Positions 18,755 through 28,343 of a stretch of DNA of 64,000 bases are shown piece after piece. The notes below the pieces were generated by a model. It worked only from the letters and a program-made list of their open reading frames with translations, did no database searches and was not told where the DNA came from. Made by a program: the position numbers and the translations under genes. Origin of the DNA: Flavobacterium psychraerolatum (GTDB taxonomy: Bacteria > Bacteroidota > Bacteroidia > Flavobacteriales > Flavobacteriaceae); NCBI RefSeq assembly GCF_025960985.1, contig NZ_JAOQMX010000006.1:1-64000 (forward strand), given 5' to 3'. Numbering within the stretch: position 1 is the stretch's first letter; every line of letters begins with the position of its first letter.

Positions 18755-19831
18755 ATGAAGATACTCTTTTTTTGTGGCGCGGCAGAACCAGGAAACGATG
18801 GTGTAGGAGATTATTCAAGACAATTATGTGCAGAATTAGTACGTTTAGGACATGCAGTTCAGCTCGTTGCTTTGTGTGACTTCCATATCCATTCGGTTGC
18901 AACTGAAAAGCAAAAATCGGGTAACGTGGATATCACTGCGCATCGAATACCAGCTGATGTAACTAAAAAAGATGTTTTCGAAATTACACAAAATATCGTA
19001 ACTAGTTTCGAACCTGATTGGATTTCATTACAATTTGTGCCTTACAGTTTTAATCCAAAGGGACTACCGTTTTGGTTGCCAACTTCTTTAAAAAAGTTAA
19101 AAGGGAAGCACCAGTGGCACTTTATGATGCATGAATTATGGTTGGGTATCGATAAGGAAGCTTCGATACCACACCAATTTATAGGTAAATTGCAGCAGTA
19201 TATTGTCAAGACCACGATATCACGTATCCATCCAGCTGTGGTTACAACACAAAGTCAATTGTACCAATTAATGTTAAAATGCCATAGTATTGAGGCTAGT
19301 ATTCTGCCTATTTTTAGTAACATACCCTTGACAGCAATTAAAGAAGAACAGATTAATTATCTACAAATTGTGCTGTTTGGAACGATTCATGTTGGCGCTC
19401 CACTGCATGATTTTTTTGATGATATTGTAAAAATGAAACAATCTTTTAGCAAGCCAATCAAGGTGGTGTTCATTGGTTTGAATGGTCCAGAGTTAAACAA
19501 TGTACTTCCAGTTTTGGATCATTATCGTATTGTTTATGAAGTGATGGGCAAACAATCTGAAGAGGTTATTTCACAAGTATTAGTCAATAGTGAGTTTGGT
19601 ATATCAACGACGCCTTATTTCCAGACAGAAAAAAGCGGAATCTTTGCTGCCTACAAAGAGCATAATCTGAAGTCGATAAGTGTGGCTAGAGAATGGACAC
19701 CTAGAATTGCGTTACAGTTGCATCCGCATATCATTAAATATGAAAAAAATAATTTAAATTTAACACCTACCGTTGGTAATGCGTTTAATTTGAACGCTAT
19801 TGCAAATGAATTTGTGAAATTAATATCTTAA
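18755..19831 (+). CDS. Putative GT-B glycosyltransferase (paralogue B)
   Basis: 358 residues, closely related to the product of 15440: both start with KILF-CG followed by DGVGDY-R-LC, share PDWISLQFVPYSF-PKG, an HELW-G segment, a GTIH-GAP or ATIHNGAP strand and an SEE-IS-VL then GISTTP-KSG region. As in its paralogue, no E-x7-E is found in the donor domain. The gene is tightly joined to the GT at 19834 (2 bp gap). The pair probably arose by duplication within the locus and then diverged. Confidence 0.7.
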   Translation: MKILFFCGAAEPGNDGVGDYSRQLCAELVRLGHAVQLVALCDFHIHSVATEKQKSGNVDITAHRIPADVTKKDVFEITQNIVTSFEPDWISLQFVPYSFNPKGLPFWLPTSLKKLKGKHQWHFMMHELWLGIDKEASIPHQFIGKLQQYIVKTTISRIHPAVVTTQSQLYQLMLKCHSIEASILPIFSNIPLTAIKEEQINYLQIVLFGTIHVGAPLHDFFDDIVKMKQSFSKPIKVVFIGLNGPELNNVLPVLDHYRIVYEVMGKQSEEVISQVLVNSEFGISTTPYFQTEKSGIFAAYKEHNLKSISVAREWTPRIALQLHPHIIKYEKNNLNLTPTVGNAFNLNAIANEFVKLIS

Positions 19832-19833
19832 AT

Positions 19834-21093
19834 ATGAAGGTTCTAGTATCGCATCCTAGTCTGAACGCAAATGTAAAAAATCTAGTTTCGGGTTTAATTA
19901 AAAATAATTTGCTATTCAATTTATTTACAGCAATTGCCATCTTTCCTGGGCAAATTGTGTACCGATTGAGTACCTATCCAAAGTTGAAAGATTTAAAACG
20001 TCGCACATTGGATCCTTCTTGGCAACCTTATACCAAATCGAAATCTTTTTACGAATTTGGTCGGATCATTTCTTCCAGGCTTAAACTATCATTTCTGGAA
20101 ACGCATGAAACGGGTGTTTTTTGTTTTGATAAAGTATATCATCGTCATGATAAATGGGTGGCCAGTAATTTGGCTAGTTTAAAAAAGAAGGGGCTCGAAG
20201 GGGTATATGCTTATGAAGATGGTGCTTTAGCATCCTTTACAAAAGCGAAGCAATTGGGAGTAAGTTGTATATATGACTTACCAATTGGATACTGGAAAAG
20301 TGCTCGATTATTGATGCAAGAAGAATTTGACATAAACCCTGAATGGGCAGTGACTATTACAGGATTCAATGATTCTCCTGCTAAGCTTGCCAATAAGGAC
20401 CAGGAGTTGGCATTAGCTGATATTATATTTGTGGCCAGTAGTTTTACAAAAAAAACGTTGGCTGATTATCCAGGTGTTTTAGCGGAAATTAAGGTAATTC
20501 CTTATGGTTTTCCTGATGTCAAAAACGTTAAAAAATACCAGCCATTAGTAAATAGAAAATTAAAAGTTTTATTTATTGGTGGTGTATCACAACGAAAAGG
20601 GATTTCATATTTATTTGATGCAGTTGAAGGTCTAGAAGAGCAAGTCGAATTGACAGTTGTAGGACAAAAATCAGTCGCAAATTGCGAGGTTTTAAATACA
20701 GCCTTATCAAAGCACCATTGGATACCTACCTTATCACATCATGAGGTATTGGAATGCATGCGCGAACATGATGTGTTTGTTTTTCCATCGCTTTTTGAAG
20801 GTTTTGGTTTGGTATTAACAGAAGCAATGTCACAAGGGATTCCCATAATAACTACGGAGCGAACTGCAGGACCAGATTTGATAGTAGATGGGGTAGAAGG
20901 ATGGATTGTTCCTACAGCATCTTCAATAGCAATAAAAGAAACCTTAGAAAAGATATTGGCAAAGCCTACCTTATTAGAACAAATGGGATTGGCGGCACAA
21001 ACCAAAGCCGCGAGCCGTCCTTGGTCGGTTTATGGCCAAGAGATGGCTGATGCATTGTCTTTAATAAAAATAGATTCAAAGGTAAACAGATGA
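19834..21093 (+). CDS. Family 4 glycosyltransferase
   Basis: 419 residues. The donor-binding half has KVLFIGGVSQRKGISYLFDAV, ELTVVGQ and the E-x7-E signature within FPSLFEGFGLVLTEAMSQG, followed by ERTAGPDLIVDGVEGWIV. The N-terminal half (NLVSGLIKNNLLFNLFTAIA and GVYAYEDGALASFTKAK) is typical of a GT4 subgroup acting on surface polysaccharides. Its stop overlaps the start of the next gene by 4 bp (ATGA), which couples it to the polymerase candidate. Confidence 0.87.
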   Translation: MKVLVSHPSLNANVKNLVSGLIKNNLLFNLFTAIAIFPGQIVYRLSTYPKLKDLKRRTLDPSWQPYTKSKSFYEFGRIISSRLKLSFLETHETGVFCFDKVYHRHDKWVASNLASLKKKGLEGVYAYEDGALASFTKAKQLGVSCIYDLPIGYWKSARLLMQEEFDINPEWAVTITGFNDSPAKLANKDQELALADIIFVASSFTKKTLADYPGVLAEIKVIPYGFPDVKNVKKYQPLVNRKLKVLFIGGVSQRKGISYLFDAVEGLEEQVELTVVGQKSVANCEVLNTALSKHHWIPTLSHHEVLECMREHDVFVFPSLFEGFGLVLTEAMSQGIPIITTERTAGPDLIVDGVEGWIVPTASSIAIKETLEKILAKPTLLEQMGLAAQTKAASRPWSVYGQEMADALSLIKIDSKVNR

Positions 21094-22418
21094 AATCAAG
21101 TACAGACAAAGGCGGGACACCAAATTATAAAGAATTAAAAATTGCCATTTGGCTGTATTTTCTATTATGGATATTTGAAGGGGCTTTGCGTAAATGGATC
21201 TTACCCAGTTTAGCAACACCACTTTTGATTGTTCGTGATCCAATAGCTATTTATGTAATTGTCCGTGCATTATATTTAGGTGTTAAGTTTATGAATGGTT
21301 ATATTGTAATAGCTTTGCTAAGTACAGTTTTTAGTTTGGCAATAACACTTACTTTTGGGCATGCTAATCTTTTTGTAGCCCTATATGGAGCACGAATTAT
21401 GTTACTTCATTTTACCCTCATATTTATTATTGGGGCTGTATTTTCAAAGAAAGATGTAATTCAATTGGGACGTGTACTTTTAGTCATGAATTTGGTAATG
21501 ACATTAATTGTGTATTTTCAATTTTCAAGTCCACAATCAGCTTTTATTAATGTAGGGATTGGAGGGGAAGGTAGTGCAGGTTTTTCTGGTGCGATGGGAT
21601 ACAGTAGACCACCAGGAACATTTTCGTTCACTACAGGTTTATCCGTTTTTTATGCATTTGTTTCTGTTTTTGTTTTTTATTTTTGGTTATCAAAAGAAGC
21701 AATTTATAAACCATTACTTATTGCGAGTACCATTGCCTTAGTCATTGCATTACCTTTAACAATTAGTCGTGGTGCAGTTGTTGCCGTAGCCATTGTAGGC
21801 TTATTTGCTATTATCGCCTCTGTTACTAGTGTTAAAATGGTAGTAAAGTTATTAGTCATAACTGTTGTTTTCTCTTTTATTATAGTGCTTTTACAGCAGT
21901 ATTCTAGCATATTTAGTCTTGGAACAAATGTTTTTATGGATCGTGTTGACACAGCTAATGGCCAAACAGCTGGAGGTGGATTTGCCAATTCTATATTGTT
22001 ACGTATGGTCAATGAGTTCTTTGGTCCCGTAATTGATTTGTTGAATCAGCCGCTATTTGTAGGTAATCTAGGAATGGGTACAAATGCGGGTGCACAGATG
22101 TTATCAGGTAAGGTAAGTTTTCTAATTGCTGAAAATGAGTTCGGTAGATTAGGAGGTGAACAAGGAATAATTTTTGGCGGTATGTTGATCATAATTCGTA
22201 TTGTACTTGCAATAAGTATTGCTGTTCAATCTTTTAAGTTACCAAAAGAAAAGAAGTTATTGCCTTTTGTCCTTTGTGGGACGGCTTGCGTTGCATTAGT
22301 TCAAGGGCAATGGGCACAGCCGACAGTATTAGGCTATGGAGTCATAGTTGCCGGTTTGGTATTGGCCTGTCTAAATACGGATAACAAAATTTCAGAGATA
22401 GAAGATCCAATCAGCTAG
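21090..22418 (+). CDS. Polysaccharide polymerase candidate (Wzy-like, O-antigen ligase family)
   Basis: 442 residues with about twelve membrane helices. The start (ELKIAIWLYFLLWIFEGALRKW) is characteristic of a Bacteroidota family annotated as O-antigen ligase or polymerase. A long periplasmic loop lies at about residues 285-345 (GQTAGGGFANS through SGKVSFLIAENEFGRLGGEQG), and TISRGAVVAV is a membrane-proximal motif found in WaaL/Wzy proteins. As the only such protein in the locus, it is the best Wzy. No catalytic proof is possible from sequence. Confidence 0.75.
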   Translation: MKSSTDKGGTPNYKELKIAIWLYFLLWIFEGALRKWILPSLATPLLIVRDPIAIYVIVRALYLGVKFMNGYIVIALLSTVFSLAITLTFGHANLFVALYGARIMLLHFTLIFIIGAVFSKKDVIQLGRVLLVMNLVMTLIVYFQFSSPQSAFINVGIGGEGSAGFSGAMGYSRPPGTFSFTTGLSVFYAFVSVFVFYFWLSKEAIYKPLLIASTIALVIALPLTISRGAVVAVAIVGLFAIIASVTSVKMVVKLLVITVVFSFIIVLLQQYSSIFSLGTNVFMDRVDTANGQTAGGGFANSILLRMVNEFFGPVIDLLNQPLFVGNLGMGTNAGAQMLSGKVSFLIAENEFGRLGGEQGIIFGGMLIIIRIVLAISIAVQSFKLPKEKKLLPFVLCGTACVALVQGQWAQPTVLGYGVIVAGLVLACLNTDNKISEIEDPIS

Positions 22419-22490
22419 AGGTTAAAATTTTAACACATAGTGACCTAATAAAAGAGTTGTATTTTTTTTAGCATGAATTAAATCAATAAA

Positions 22491-23663
22491 ATGAAAATAG
22501 TACTTTTTACCCATCCTTCTTTTTTACGCTATCAAAGTATGCCTCGATTTGCTCAGATGATAGTAAATGGAATGCATAGCAAAGGGCATGAAATTAAAGC
22601 TTGGAGTCCAAAACCTTTCTTTTTTAAATGGGCTCTAAATAAACCGAAGCTAGAAAAATGGTTTGGATACCTAGATCAATTTGTTGTCTTCCCAATTCAA
22701 GTAAAAATTAGGCTTTTAAGTACCGACAAGAATACACTGTTTGTTTTTGCCGATAATGCTTTAGGTCCTTGGGTTCCATTAGTTTCAAATAGACCACATG
22801 TAGTACATTGTCACGACTTTTTAGCACAGCAAGCTGCATTAGGCATGTTAGCTGAAAGTAAAACAGCTAAAACAGGTACCTATTATCAAAGTTTTATTCG
22901 CTGGGGTTACCGTCAAGCAGAGAATTTTATTTGTATTTCTAAAAAAACGCAGACCGATTTGCTTTCTTTTTTAGATAAAAAACCAAAAACAGCAAGAGTT
23001 GTTTACAATGGATTAAATCAAAATTTTAGTCCAGCCGATAATGTTCAAGAGGTAAGAATACAGCTTTCGAGTCAATTTAATATCGATTTATCTCAGGGTT
23101 TTCTTTTACATGTTGGAGGAAATGCATTTTATAAAAACAAAATGGGAGTGCTTGAAATTTATGACCAGTGGAATCAAGATTTTGCAGGTCAAATCCCGTT
23201 ATTATTGATTGGAGAAGTACCGTCTGAGCAATTAAAAACATTTGCAAGTGCATCTGCTGCAACCAACAGGATTCATTTCATCTCAAATATTGATGATAAG
23301 CAGTTGCAACTTTTTTACCAAGCAGCTTCAGTAATGGTATTTCCTTCTTTATATGAAGGTTTTGGTTGGCCAATCGTGGAAGCCATGGCATCTGGAACTT
23401 TGGTCATTACAACCAATGAAGATCCGATGAAAGAAGTTGCTGGTCATGAAGGTTTTTATGTAGCTAAAAGACCTAGTAATACAGAAGAATTACTTAATTG
23501 GAAAAAAAAAGCAGCCCAAGTAGTAGAAAATGTGCTACAACTAAGTCCAGAGCAGGAGAACCTAGCAATAGCAGCTTCAGTTTTGCGATCCAAATTATTT
23601 AGTGCTGAAGAATTTATGGACGCAATCGAAATCGCATACCAGGAAATATTGGAAACGAAATGA
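22491..23663 (+). CDS. Family 4 glycosyltransferase
   Basis: 390 residues, GT-B fold. RPHVVHCHDFLAQQAALGM in the N-terminal domain and FLLHVGGNAFYKNKMGVLEIY, LLLIGE and FPSLYEGFGWPIVEAMASG (E-x7-E) in the C-terminal domain are clear GT4 features. It overlaps the next GT gene by 4 bp. A 72-bp gap separates it from the polymerase candidate. Confidence 0.87.
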   Translation: MKIVLFTHPSFLRYQSMPRFAQMIVNGMHSKGHEIKAWSPKPFFFKWALNKPKLEKWFGYLDQFVVFPIQVKIRLLSTDKNTLFVFADNALGPWVPLVSNRPHVVHCHDFLAQQAALGMLAESKTAKTGTYYQSFIRWGYRQAENFICISKKTQTDLLSFLDKKPKTARVVYNGLNQNFSPADNVQEVRIQLSSQFNIDLSQGFLLHVGGNAFYKNKMGVLEIYDQWNQDFAGQIPLLLIGEVPSEQLKTFASASAATNRIHFISNIDDKQLQLFYQAASVMVFPSLYEGFGWPIVEAMASGTLVITTNEDPMKEVAGHEGFYVAKRPSNTEELLNWKKKAAQVVENVLQLSPEQENLAIAASVLRSKLFSAEEFMDAIEIAYQEILETK

Positions 23664-24733
23664 AAATAATACACTATATAGCCAGTATTGACCAACATGG
23701 TGGTGGTACTACAGAATACATGCGCTTACTGAGTGCTGCTTTGAAAGATAGCTGCACATTGAGTATAGCAACAGGAAAATCAGATCACCCCATTGCTATC
23801 GATGGAGTACCAGTACGTTTTTTTGACAGTCGTGTTATACGTTGGTATTCGTTGTTGAAGGAGTTTCGTAACTATCTTGAAGAGGAGAAGCCCGACATTG
23901 TTCATATCAATGGTATTTGGAGCCCTCAAAATTGGGGTTTTCAAAAAGTAGCGCAACAATTAAATATTAAAGTAATTTTATCTCCACATGGTATGTTGGA
24001 GCCTTGGATTATCAACCATAATCCATGGAAGAAAAAATTGGCGATGGCTTTGTACCAAAAAAAAGCGATTCAAAATGCTGATTATTTGCATGCCACTGCC
24101 GCAATGGAGGAAAAAAGTATTAAGGCCTTGGGATTTTCTAATCCTTTAGTCATTATTCCTAATTTTATAGATACATCTGAAATAAAAGAGGTTAAGGTTG
24201 AGTATGGATCCAAAAAGATAATTTTCATCTCACGTATTCATCCTAAAAAAGGAATTGAATTATTGCTCGAAGCTTGGAGAAAATTAGACACTACTCATTG
24301 GAGTTTAGAGATTGCAGGAAATGGCGATCAATCCTATATCGATGAATTGAAGCAGTCGTCAAATGATTTACTTAATGTTCATTTTGTCGGTCCACAGTAC
24401 GGTGAGAAAAAATGGGAATTTATTAAATCAGCTGATATAATGGTATTGCCTACACACAGTGAGAATTTTGGAATCGTAGTAGTAGAGGCGCTTGCAGTTG
24501 GTGTACCTGTATTGACAACTAAAGGAACTCCTTGGGAAGATTTAGAACTATTCAATTGTGGGTGGTGGATAGATCTATCTGTCTTAAATTTGAAATCAAC
24601 ATTACTTGACATTTTGGTCACACCTACTACAAGTTTGGCGGAGATGGGAGTAAATGCAAAAAATCTAGTTCGAGAAAAATATGAGATTAAACAAGTTATA
24701 GAAAAATTTTACAATTTATATACAAATATTTAA
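23660..24733 (+). CDS. Family 4 glycosyltransferase
   Basis: 357 residues. DIVHINGIWSPQNWGFQKVA and LSPHGMLEPWIINHNPWKK are the acceptor-side hallmarks of a common EPS GT4 group. IIFISRIHPKKGIELLLEAW, LEIAGNGDQSYI and LPTHSENFGIVVVEALAVG (E-x7-E) form the donor site. The start ATG overlaps the preceding stop, and glf follows after 4 bp. Confidence 0.88.
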   Translation: MKIIHYIASIDQHGGGTTEYMRLLSAALKDSCTLSIATGKSDHPIAIDGVPVRFFDSRVIRWYSLLKEFRNYLEEEKPDIVHINGIWSPQNWGFQKVAQQLNIKVILSPHGMLEPWIINHNPWKKKLAMALYQKKAIQNADYLHATAAMEEKSIKALGFSNPLVIIPNFIDTSEIKEVKVEYGSKKIIFISRIHPKKGIELLLEAWRKLDTTHWSLEIAGNGDQSYIDELKQSSNDLLNVHFVGPQYGEKKWEFIKSADIMVLPTHSENFGIVVVEALAVGVPVLTTKGTPWEDLELFNCGWWIDLSVLNLKSTLLDILVTPTTSLAEMGVNAKNLVREKYEIKQVIEKFYNLYTNI

Positions 24734-24737
24734 AAAT

Positions 24738-25844
24738 ATGGCTAAAAAGTATGATTATTTAATAGTGGGTTCTGGTTTGTTTGGTTCTGTCTTTGCACAT
24801 GAAGCAAAGAAGAAGGGAAAAACTTGTTTGGTTATCGATAAAAGAAATCACTTAGGTGGTAATGTATATTGTGAAAAAAAGGAAGATATCAACGTGCATA
24901 AGTATGGAGCTCATATTTTTCATACCAATGATAAAAAAATATGGGATTATGTAAATAATCTCGTAGAATTTAATCGTTACACCAACAGTCCTGTTGCAAA
25001 TTACAAAGGTGAATTGTTTAATTTACCTTTTAACATGAATACTTTCTATCAATTATGGGGCGTTAAAACACCGGATGAAGCTAAAAGTAAAATTAAAGAG
25101 CAGATTGAAGGCTTAAATATTTCAGAGCCTAGCAATCTTGAAGAACAAGCTTTATCACTAGTTGGTACAGATGTTTACTATAAGTTAATTAAAGGATATA
25201 CTGAAAAACAATGGGGACGTAAAGCTACAGATCTTCCAGCATTTATAATTAAACGTTTACCTGTTAGATTCACTTTTGATAATAATTATTTTAATGATAA
25301 ATACCAAGGGATTCCAATTGGTGGTTATAACAAATTGGTAGATGCATTACTTGAAGGTATCGAAACTAATATAGAAGTGGATTATTTTGAAAATCAGGAC
25401 TATTGGAACTCAAAAGCAGATAAAATAGTTTTTACAGGTAGAATTGATGAGTATTTTGGCTTTAGATTCGGAAAGTTAAATTACCGTAGTTTAAAATTTG
25501 AAACTGAAACTTTAGATAAGGACAATTTTCAAGGTAACGCTGTGATTAATTATACCGATACAGAAACTCCGTATACGCGTATTATTGAGCATAAACATTT
25601 TGAATTTGGTAGTCAGAAGAAGACTATAATTACAAAAGAATATTCTCAAGAGTGGGAAGAGGGGAAGGAGCCTTATTATCCTATTAACGATAGTATTAAT
25701 AATGATTTATTTAATAAATATAAGGATTTGGCAAAAGAAGAGACAGCTGTTATCTTTGGGGGACGCCTAGCGGAATATAAATATTATGATATGCACCAAG
25801 TGATTGCTTCCGCTTTAAAGAAAAGTGAAGATATATTAAAATAA
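24738..25844 (+). CDS. glf: UDP-galactopyranose mutase
   Basis: 368 residues, the usual length. A flavoenzyme that interconverts UDP-galactopyranose and UDP-galactofuranose. The FAD loop GSGLFG is at about residues 11-16, followed by VIDKRNHLGGNVY and the family motif YGAHIFHTND. The C-terminal part has YTRIIEHKHFEF and GGRLAEYKYYDMHQVI, which line the active site. It shows that galactofuranose is very likely part of the polymer. The GT at 25855 follows after 10 bp and is a candidate galactofuranosyltransferase by position only. Confidence 0.95.
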   Translation: MAKKYDYLIVGSGLFGSVFAHEAKKKGKTCLVIDKRNHLGGNVYCEKKEDINVHKYGAHIFHTNDKKIWDYVNNLVEFNRYTNSPVANYKGELFNLPFNMNTFYQLWGVKTPDEAKSKIKEQIEGLNISEPSNLEEQALSLVGTDVYYKLIKGYTEKQWGRKATDLPAFIIKRLPVRFTFDNNYFNDKYQGIPIGGYNKLVDALLEGIETNIEVDYFENQDYWNSKADKIVFTGRIDEYFGFRFGKLNYRSLKFETETLDKDNFQGNAVINYTDTETPYTRIIEHKHFEFGSQKKTIITKEYSQEWEEGKEPYYPINDSINNDLFNKYKDLAKEETAVIFGGRLAEYKYYDMHQVIASALKKSEDILK

Positions 25845-25854
25845 AATAGTAGAA

Positions 25855-26970
25855 ATGAAAATAAATATTGTTTTGGGTCATGAATTACCTTTTCCATCAA
25901 AAAAAGGGGGTGGAGTTAATTCTTTACTAGGTCAGCTAGTTAATGAATTTAATGATTTAGGAAACGAAGTAACAGTTTACTCTCCGACTTTTGAGGGATA
26001 TAATGATATCGAAGTAAGTAATGGTGTTAAATATATTAGGGTAAAAGGAGCTACAAGAAAGGCTAATTTGATTTTAAATTTTTTTGCTGGTTTACCTTAT
26101 TTTTTTAGAGTTTTAAAAAAAATGGAGTATGCAGATGTATTAAGTACACACTTATGGCATGGGTTTTTATTCTCATTTTTTAAAGTTGCTAAAGTTAAAA
26201 CGCACACAGTTCATCGTGATCCAAAAAAATACTTAAATTTATTTAAGAATTTTAATAGAATCTATTTTGGATCAGATAGTGTTTGCAATGAAGCAATACA
26301 AATGATGCCTAGTTTAAGCGATAAATTTAAAACTGTTTACAATTGCGTAGATTTTAAAAATTATGTAAGTGCAGTAGAACGTAAACAAGAGAAAAAAATT
26401 AGATTTTTATATGTAGGTCGTTTTTCCGCAGACAAAGGTTTGGAATCCCTGTTTTTTGGGTTTAAAAAAGCTTTAGATACTTTTCCTGATATTTGTTTAA
26501 AAACTGTAGGACCATTAACAGAAGAGGGCGGTAGCAATATGAATTACATTAGGAAATTGTCAGATTTTGTTGTTGAAAATGATTTAAATAATAGTATACA
26601 AATTTCAGGACCTATATATGAAAGAGATATATTAGATAAAGAAATCGGTGAGCATGACGTTATCGTTTTACCGTCAATTTATGGAGAAACATTGAATATG
26701 GTTGTACTCGAATGCATGCGTATTGGTAGGGCACAGTTAATTTCTGATTTACCAGCAAATATACCTCTGAACGAAGAAGGAAGCACAGGTTTTTTCTGCA
26801 AAGCGGGAGATGCTGAATCCTGGGCTGCAAATATTGTAAAAATAGCAAGAGATATCCAGATGGGTGTAGATTATGGTTCAAATACGTTTGAATATGGGAA
26901 AAATAAATTTTCATCTAAAATAGTTTCCAAAGAATATATTTCAGATTTCAGAGTATTACTAAATATTTAA
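25855..26970 (+). CDS. Family 4 glycosyltransferase
   Basis: 371 residues. The N-terminal domain has LGHELPFPSKKGGGVNSLLG, the acceptor-side glycine loop. The C-terminal domain shows IRFLYVGRFSADKGLESLF and LPSIYGETLNMVVLECMRIG with the E-x7-E pair. This gene, glf and the next gene look more AT-rich than the flanking genes, consistent with a variable core that was exchanged between strains. Confidence 0.85.
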   Translation: MKINIVLGHELPFPSKKGGGVNSLLGQLVNEFNDLGNEVTVYSPTFEGYNDIEVSNGVKYIRVKGATRKANLILNFFAGLPYFFRVLKKMEYADVLSTHLWHGFLFSFFKVAKVKTHTVHRDPKKYLNLFKNFNRIYFGSDSVCNEAIQMMPSLSDKFKTVYNCVDFKNYVSAVERKQEKKIRFLYVGRFSADKGLESLFFGFKKALDTFPDICLKTVGPLTEEGGSNMNYIRKLSDFVVENDLNNSIQISGPIYERDILDKEIGEHDVIVLPSIYGETLNMVVLECMRIGRAQLISDLPANIPLNEEGSTGFFCKAGDAESWAANIVKIARDIQMGVDYGSNTFEYGKNKFSSKIVSKEYISDFRVLLNI

Positions 26971-26972
26971 AT

Positions 26973-27518
26973 ATGGAATATTTACAAAATTCACCTTTTG
27001 ATTCACCTTGGTCAGTATCTCAGAGAGTTAAAATGTTAGCTTGGGAATATATATGGTTGCTTTTTTGTTCTTGGACTCCTAAGCCGGCTAATGCTTGGCG
27101 ATTGTTTTGGTTGAAGGTTTTTGGTTGTAAAATATATGGAAAACCCTTTGTGCATCAAAGAGCTCGTATTCAAATACCATGGAATTTAATTCTACACGAT
27201 CGCGCTTGCTTGGGTGACCGCACCAATGCTTACACATTAGGCATAATTGAAATTCATGAAAATGCAACTGTAGGCCAAGAAGTATATCTTTGTACAGGTA
27301 CACATGCTTTTAATAAACCTGAGTTCAATTTAATTACAAACAAAATTACTATTCATAAAAATGTATTTATAGGAGCACGTGCTTTTATTATGCCTGGAGT
27401 AACTATAGAAGAAAATGCTATTATAGGAGCTTGCAGTTTAGTTACTAAAAATGTAACTAAAAATACTATTGTAGGTGGTAATCCTGCTAAATTTTTAAAA
27501 TTAAGAACTATTGAATAA
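26973..27518 (+). CDS. WcaF-like sugar O-acetyltransferase
   Basis: 181 residues. The first ~60 residues (FDSPWSVSQRVKMLAWEYIW, then WRLFWLKVFGCKIYG) are typical of the colanic-acid WcaF subgroup. The rest is a left-handed parallel beta-helix of hexapeptide repeats (IEIHENATVGQEVYLCTG, IHKNVFIGARAFIMPGV, IEENAIIGACSLVTKNV) ending in the usual GGNPAKFLKLR. The active histidine is expected in CTGTHAF. It should acetylate a sugar of the repeat unit using acetyl-CoA. It begins 2 bp after the previous stop. Confidence 0.85.
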   Translation: MEYLQNSPFDSPWSVSQRVKMLAWEYIWLLFCSWTPKPANAWRLFWLKVFGCKIYGKPFVHQRARIQIPWNLILHDRACLGDRTNAYTLGIIEIHENATVGQEVYLCTGTHAFNKPEFNLITNKITIHKNVFIGARAFIMPGVTIEENAIIGACSLVTKNVTKNTIVGGNPAKFLKLRTIE

Positions 27519-28332
27519 GATACCAATCACCGTTATCGTATCGGTAAAAAACGAAGAGCTAAATTTACCCTCTTGTTTGGATAAATTAATTCGTTTTGAT
27601 CAAATCATTGTGGTGGATTCTTGCAGCACTGATAAAACCAAAGAGATTGCTATAGCCAAAGGAGCAGAGGTCTTGCAATTTGAATGGAATGGTAAGTTTC
27701 CTAAAAAGCGTAATTGGGCATTGCAAAACGCAACAATCAAATACGACTGGGTACTGTTTCTAGATGCAGATGAATTTGTCACCGATGCTTTTGTAGACGA
27801 AATTGCGGTGAAAACTTTAGATCCAAATTTTAATGGATACACCATTCAATTTGAGAATTTTTTCATGGGGAAACAATTGCGCTACGGCTACGGTTTTAAG
27901 AAATCAGCTTTATTTAAAAGAAGTAAAGGCGCCTATGAAAAAATTGATGAAGATTTGTGGAGCCATTTGGATATGGAGGTACATGAACATCCAATCATTG
28001 AAGGGAATGTGGGTGTCATCGAGGCAAAAGTAGCACACAAGGATTTTAAAGACTTAGACCACTATATTGCCAAACACAATGCCTATTCGAGTTGGGAAGC
28101 ACAACGATTTTTGCAACTGCAATCGGGCAGTAATGAACAATTGTCTTTAAACCAAAAAATTAAGTATGGCCTATTGACCACGGGATTACTGCCTGCGGTT
28201 TACTTTTTGGGTGCTTACTTCTTGAAATTGGGATTCTTAGACGGTAAGGAAGGCTTTTATTTGGCGCGTTTTAAATCCCATTACTTTTTTCAAATTCAGA
28301 CCAAAGTAGCATTATTAAAAAATAAAAAATAA
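27511..28332 (+). CDS. Family 2 glycosyltransferase, WaaE/KdtX-like
   Basis: 273 residues, GT-A fold. ITVIVSVKNEELNLPSCL, IIVVDSCSTDKTKEIA and the metal site in WVLFLDADEFVT define a GT2 of the WaaE-like group. KFPKKRNWALQN and AHKDFKDLDHYIAKHNAYSSWEA are further group motifs, and a hydrophobic patch near residue 235 suggests membrane contact. The most likely start is a TTG at 27511 that overlaps the end of the acetyltransferase gene by 8 bp; there is no nearby in-frame ATG before the conserved first strand. Confidence 0.87.
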   Translation: MNKIPITVIVSVKNEELNLPSCLDKLIRFDQIIVVDSCSTDKTKEIAIAKGAEVLQFEWNGKFPKKRNWALQNATIKYDWVLFLDADEFVTDAFVDEIAVKTLDPNFNGYTIQFENFFMGKQLRYGYGFKKSALFKRSKGAYEKIDEDLWSHLDMEVHEHPIIEGNVGVIEAKVAHKDFKDLDHYIAKHNAYSSWEAQRFLQLQSGSNEQLSLNQKIKYGLLTTGLLPAVYFLGAYFLKLGFLDGKEGFYLARFKSHYFFQIQTKVALLKNKK

Positions 28333-28343
28333 AAAAATAAATC

